A stretch of 7,398 nt of DNA from Fimbriimonadaceae bacterium. GTDB taxonomy: Bacteria; Armatimonadota; Fimbriimonadia; Fimbriimonadales; Fimbriimonadaceae. How positions within the stretch are numbered: position 1 is the first letter of the stretch; each line of letters begins with the position of its first letter. Where the stretch lies: positions 1 through 7,398 of the forward strand of contig CANFJD010000139.1 of the NCBI GenBank assembly GCA_947447315.1, read 5' to 3'. The position numbers were made by a program, and so were the translations under genes. The notes beneath the pieces are model-generated. The model had not been told where the DNA came from, made no database searches, and was given only the letters and a program-made list of their open reading frames with translations. This document shows, one piece after another, positions 4,877 to 7,398 of the stretch.

Positions 4877-6979
4877 TCATCGCTTGTAGATGTCCCTATT
4901 CACCCGCTGAAACATCTGCACCATCTCCGAGTACGGGGTGTCGGTAATGTCGCAGAGTCCAAAGTTACCGTTCGCCCCGTCCTTGTAAGCGCCGGTAACC
5001 GGATCATCATAGAGTCGGAAGAAGTGGACTCCTACGCAATTCTTGTTGGCAAGTGCCTGTCGAAACACATGCTCACAGATGGTCGCCCGTTCCGCTTGCG
5101 TATCTGCCATTGCCGAGGAAACGCCCACCGCAAAGTTATTCCCTCGCGCCGTGGACGCACTGAACTCACTCAGATAGAACGGAATCGTGTACTGATCCAA
5201 GAGGGCTAGATCGGCATCCAACGAGGTGGCGTAGCGGTTCAGGCTAATCACATCCACCGATCCCTGCATTCCCTCAATAATGTCTGCGCTCAGATAGTCG
5301 CACTTAGACCCCAGGTAAAGGTGATTCGTATCGTACTTGCGAATCGTGGTTAACCAGGTGGAATAGAACTTCTTCGCTACCACCGTGACAAACGCATGCA
5401 TATCCGCTACGAACGCATCAGTGGCGGTATTTACCGTCACCTTCCCGTCCAGTGCCGTCCAACTGACAAATTGGGTGCCCCACGCCGCGTTTAATGCATC
5501 GACACTTCCGTACTTCGTCTTTAATTTGCCTACCAGGACCGCCTTCGTCGCGAGACTGTCTGACGTATAGCCCAGCACCGACTCCGCCATGTCCAGTTCA
5601 TCTGACTGAGATCGAAAAGCAAGCTCATTATCTGTGGTGTAGCCAATCAAGTTCGCGTTGGTGTTCACCTTGTATTGCGTCACAAATTTCTTCATGGATG
5701 TCTCTGTCTTTGCCGCAAAGTTGGGATCAAACACATCAATCATCGTCTTCGTCGTATTCATCACCGAAAACCGCTTTGCCGTACTTTCCGTCACCAGTTC
5801 CACGGTGAACGGCCGATTCGGTACAGACCACATCATGTAGTTCACGTAGCATCCCGTGGTATTGAAGCCCCACTTCTCTTGCCGCTTCACCGCCATGGTC
5901 AGCCAGTTGGCTGAGACATCGCCGTACTTTTTGAAGTTGTTGGCCCCCGTGTAGTCATAGCAAGCCAGCGTTTTGCCGTTCCAAACCGGCGAGGAAAGAA
6001 ACTGTGCCTCAGGAGCACTCGCCGCGGGCAACCAAGTGAACATATAGTCTCGATCCGTAATCGACGTCGGAGCTTCGGTCGGCGTCAGTCCGTCCAATCC
6101 TGCACTAAAGAAGAGCGAGCCGTCCGGCGCATGCAGATACCATTTGCCATTGTACTTCTTCAATCCGAAATATCCGGTGGAGTTTGCGTATTGCGGTCCC
6201 GACTTCCATCCGCCAATTGCCGTCCGATCCGAGAAGCTCGGAGCGCTGTTCAGCGATGCTTGTTCGGCCAGCCGGCGACTTGTCAGATCCGCAATCGATG
6301 AAATTTGGCCCGGCACATTCCCCCAAGTTCGTTGACCAAATCTGTCGACGGTATTGGTGAGGACATCTTTCCAGGTGAAAATAGATATCGTCCGGACCGC
6401 ATCGAAAGCAAAATAGGTTGCTGCCGTAGGTCGTCGAACGTAAACGCCAATTTTCTTGATTCTGCTCAATTGAAAGCCGGGCTGCGCGACAGATCGGGCA
6501 AGGTTTATTCCCATAAAGTAGACAGGAAGTGACTTAAGACCATAACTCGCGGCGTCCTCCATGGTCAAATCGAGGCCACACGGACGGGTCTCCCCAGGAT
6601 CCACGTCAAAGGCCCTCTCTAACTTCATTCCCGACGCATCGGTAACCACAAAGGTGAAAGACTGCGTGATCGGGCCAAAATTCGTCGCGTCGATGGCAAT
6701 GATGCCCGCGCCGGATAGGTCAAGGCTGTTGTAAATCGAATTGAAGCCAGGGTAACCCGTCGGGGCGGCCGCGAATGCAGCGTATATTGCCGATGATCCT
6801 TTTGTAACCCCTTTGTTGCTGCGAGTGGCACTGCATAAATTCACCTCCAGCTGTGGCTTCAAAACGTCACTATCAGACTCGAATGAGTTAAGAGTCTGCC
6901 CTGGTGCTAAGGCGATGAGGCTAAAAGAAAGGTGGAGGAGTAATAAGCGCGAAAACCAGGATCGCAAACAGACAATCAT
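4877..6979 (-). CDS. Secreted GH50/beta-agarase-like glycoside hydrolase
   Basis: The 700-residue protein begins with a clear signal peptide (basic MIVCLRSWFSR, hydrophobic LLLLHLSFSLIALAPG, cleavage near 28). Residues about 30-205 form a beta-rich domain resembling the non-catalytic domain that precedes GH50 agarase catalytic barrels. The catalytic part opens with VDRFGQRTWG (211-220) and has GYFGLKKYNGKWYLHAPDGSLFFSAGLDG (269-297), close to the GH50 pattern of a product-like opening strand. Clan GH-A catalytic residues are visible: Glu452 as acid/base in TTDNELAF and Glu605 as nucleophile in FYLSEFSA. VHFFRLYDDPVTG (651-663) and GLCDITDTPYSEM end the barrel. GH50 enzymes cleave beta-1,4 bonds of agarose; whether this one uses agar or another galactan is not certain. 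No sugar transporter or regulator is adjacent. It converges on the phosphoesterase gene with nine bases between. Confidence 0.8.
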   Translation of the reverse strand: MIVCLRSWFSRLLLLHLSFSLIALAPGQTLNSFESDSDVLKPQLEVNLCSATRSNKGVTKGSSAIYAAFAAAPTGYPGFNSIYNSLDLSGAGIIAIDATNFGPITQSFTFVVTDASGMKLERAFDVDPGETRPCGLDLTMEDAASYGLKSLPVYFMGINLARSVAQPGFQLSRIKKIGVYVRRPTAATYFAFDAVRTISIFTWKDVLTNTVDRFGQRTWGNVPGQISSIADLTSRRLAEQASLNSAPSFSDRTAIGGWKSGPQYANSTGYFGLKKYNGKWYLHAPDGSLFFSAGLDGLTPTEAPTSITDRDYMFTWLPAASAPEAQFLSSPVWNGKTLACYDYTGANNFKKYGDVSANWLTMAVKRQEKWGFNTTGCYVNYMMWSVPNRPFTVELVTESTAKRFSVMNTTKTMIDVFDPNFAAKTETSMKKFVTQYKVNTNANLIGYTTDNELAFRSQSDELDMAESVLGYTSDSLATKAVLVGKLKTKYGSVDALNAAWGTQFVSWTALDGKVTVNTATDAFVADMHAFVTVVAKKFYSTWLTTIRKYDTNHLYLGSKCDYLSADIIEGMQGSVDVISLNRYATSLDADLALLDQYTIPFYLSEFSASTARGNNFAVGVSSAMADTQAERATICEHVFRQALANKNCVGVHFFRLYDDPVTGAYKDGANGNFGLCDITDTPYSEMVQMFQRVNRDIYKR

Positions 6980-6988
6980 AGCATCGGT

Positions 6989-6994
6989 AGTGTA
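6989..6994 (-). promoter_or_regulatory. Possible -10 element of the glycoside hydrolase gene, leaderless-type spacing
   Basis: On the - strand TACACT (the + strand reads AGTGTA) ends nine bases before the ATG at 6979. No Shine-Dalgarno lies between. TTGTTT on the - strand, 18 bases upstream of the hexamer, could be a weak -35. As with the phosphoesterase, this would give an mRNA with almost no leader. Hexamer quality is only moderate (four of six consensus positions). Confidence 0.35.
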
Positions 6995-7042
6995 CGAATT
7001 AGAGTTTCACAAAAACAAGTGACACTCCAAAAAGACACAATT

Positions 7043-7060
7043 TCCTAAATACTCCTAAAT
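7043..7060. repeat. Direct repeat TCCTAAAT x2 in the intergenic region
   Basis: TCCTAAAT occurs at 7043-7050 and again at 7053-7060, a ten-base period or about one helical turn. It lies upstream of the glycoside hydrolase gene, about 65-80 bases before its start, where an activator or repressor could bind. The surrounding 6980-7120 gap is AT-rich and otherwise holds only the putative promoter of that gene. I see no hairpin terminator for the gene to its right. Confidence 0.4.
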
Positions 7061-7120
7061 TTGATTGCGATGACGATGGTATGTGCTTATTTTATGCTCC
7101 ACACCTCGCAATCTTTCGCC

Positions 7121-7398
7121 TCAGCGGCCTGACACACGAATGATCAAAGAGCCATCTGGCGTCCTTTTGCCGTCCATATAGAAAGAGCCATCTGGCGTCC
7201 TTTTGCCGTCCATATAGATCGTAAAACCGTCAACAACCACAGTATGAGTCTTGGGGTTCACCCTTACGGTGCGCACCTTTCCATCTTCAATCACGGTAAT
7301 CGTGCCGTTCTTGCCAGCCGCAAATTGGAGGTTCCGCGATGCCGGCTTCGGAACAACAAAAGTTTGCGCTCGCCGTACGTCAACTGCCGCCATCGCGG
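7121..7398 (-). CDS. C-terminal part of an unrecognised protein with an internal 12-residue duplication (probably cut by the window edge)
   Basis: The frame runs leftward from the window edge to TGA at 7121-7123. An ATG at 7391-7393 could start a 90-residue protein, but the frame stays open into the edge, so the true start may lie outside. I do not recognise a family. After an alanine/proline-containing start (QTFVVPKPASRN, 10-21) comes a run of short beta-like strands (GTITVIEDGKVRTVRVN, THTVVVDGFTIYMDG) with glycine/aspartate turns, and it ends in LIIRVSGR. Residues YMDGKRTPDGS occur twice in tandem, from a perfect 36-bp duplication. The strand-turn pattern suggests a small beta-sheet domain or the tail of a surface protein. 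No signal peptide is visible in the part present. No neighbour gives a functional clue. Confidence 0.55.
   Translation of the reverse strand, partial: AMAAVDVRRAQTFVVPKPASRNLQFAAGKNGTITVIEDGKVRTVRVNPKTHTVVVDGFTIYMDGKRTPDGSFYMDGKRTPDGSLIIRVSGR
7146..7217. repeat. Perfect tandem duplication, 2 x 36 bp, inside the right-edge coding sequence
   Basis: Bases 7146-7181 and 7182-7217 are identical copies, with one more matching base at 7218. The unit is an exact multiple of three, so each copy adds the 12 residues YMDGKRTPDGS plus Phe or Leu in frame. Lack of any divergence implies a recent slippage or unequal-recombination event, or continuing length variation. Confidence 0.95.

Noticed and set aside
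7043..7060. TCCTAAAT repeats as the start of a CRISPR or iteron array
   Set aside because: There are only two eight-base copies, with no further units and no replication or Cas gene nearby.

Overview
The window reads as an ordinary chromosomal stretch from a free-living bacterium. The base composition is moderately GC-rich, start codons include GTG and TTG, several genes lack a recognisable Shine-Dalgarno sequence, and two stand-alone genes look leaderless. The gene content (a c-type cytochrome maturation cluster, an isolated rplA, a secreted glycoside hydrolase) would fit a deep-branching soil or water lineage such as Armatimonadota/Fimbriimonadia. That assignment is an impression from protein style, not something proved here.

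Layout. Positions 2-91 hold the last 29 codons of a membrane protein, probably CcmB. Positions 196-973 hold ccmC and a 37-codon ccmD; ccmD starts inside ccmC and overlaps it by 89 bases in another frame. At 1007-1762 is a TTG-started class I SAM methyltransferase. At 1822-2550 is rplA (ribosomal protein L1), preceded by a leader that can fold into an L1-binding-site-like structure and followed by a strong intrinsic terminator (2567-2597). All of these run on the + strand and may be read as one long transcript ending at the terminator.

At 2691-3478 is a two-gene AHSA1/SRPBCC + ArsR-type repressor operon. Its promoter carries two matching palindromes (GCAACC-N4-GGTTGC type), one over the -35 and one over the predicted transcription start. 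A secreted purple-acid-phosphatase-like metallophosphoesterase follows (3503-4867, +). It converges, with only nine bases between, on a secreted GH50/agarase-like glycoside hydrolase on the - strand (4877-6979). The right edge (7121 to the window end, - strand) has the C-terminal part of an unrecognised protein with a perfect 36-bp tandem duplication.

How the genes work together. CcmB/C/D deliver heme for periplasmic cytochrome c maturation. The methyltransferase has no evident link to them. L1 probably regulates its own gene. The ArsR-type protein most likely represses its own operon. The phosphatase and the glycoside hydrolase look like exported nutrient-scavenging enzymes, each with its own promoter placed almost directly at the start codon. 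I see no mobile element, CRISPR array, tRNA or rRNA. The most interesting signals are the rplA leader and altered L1 loop, the paired operators, and the leaderless-type promoters.
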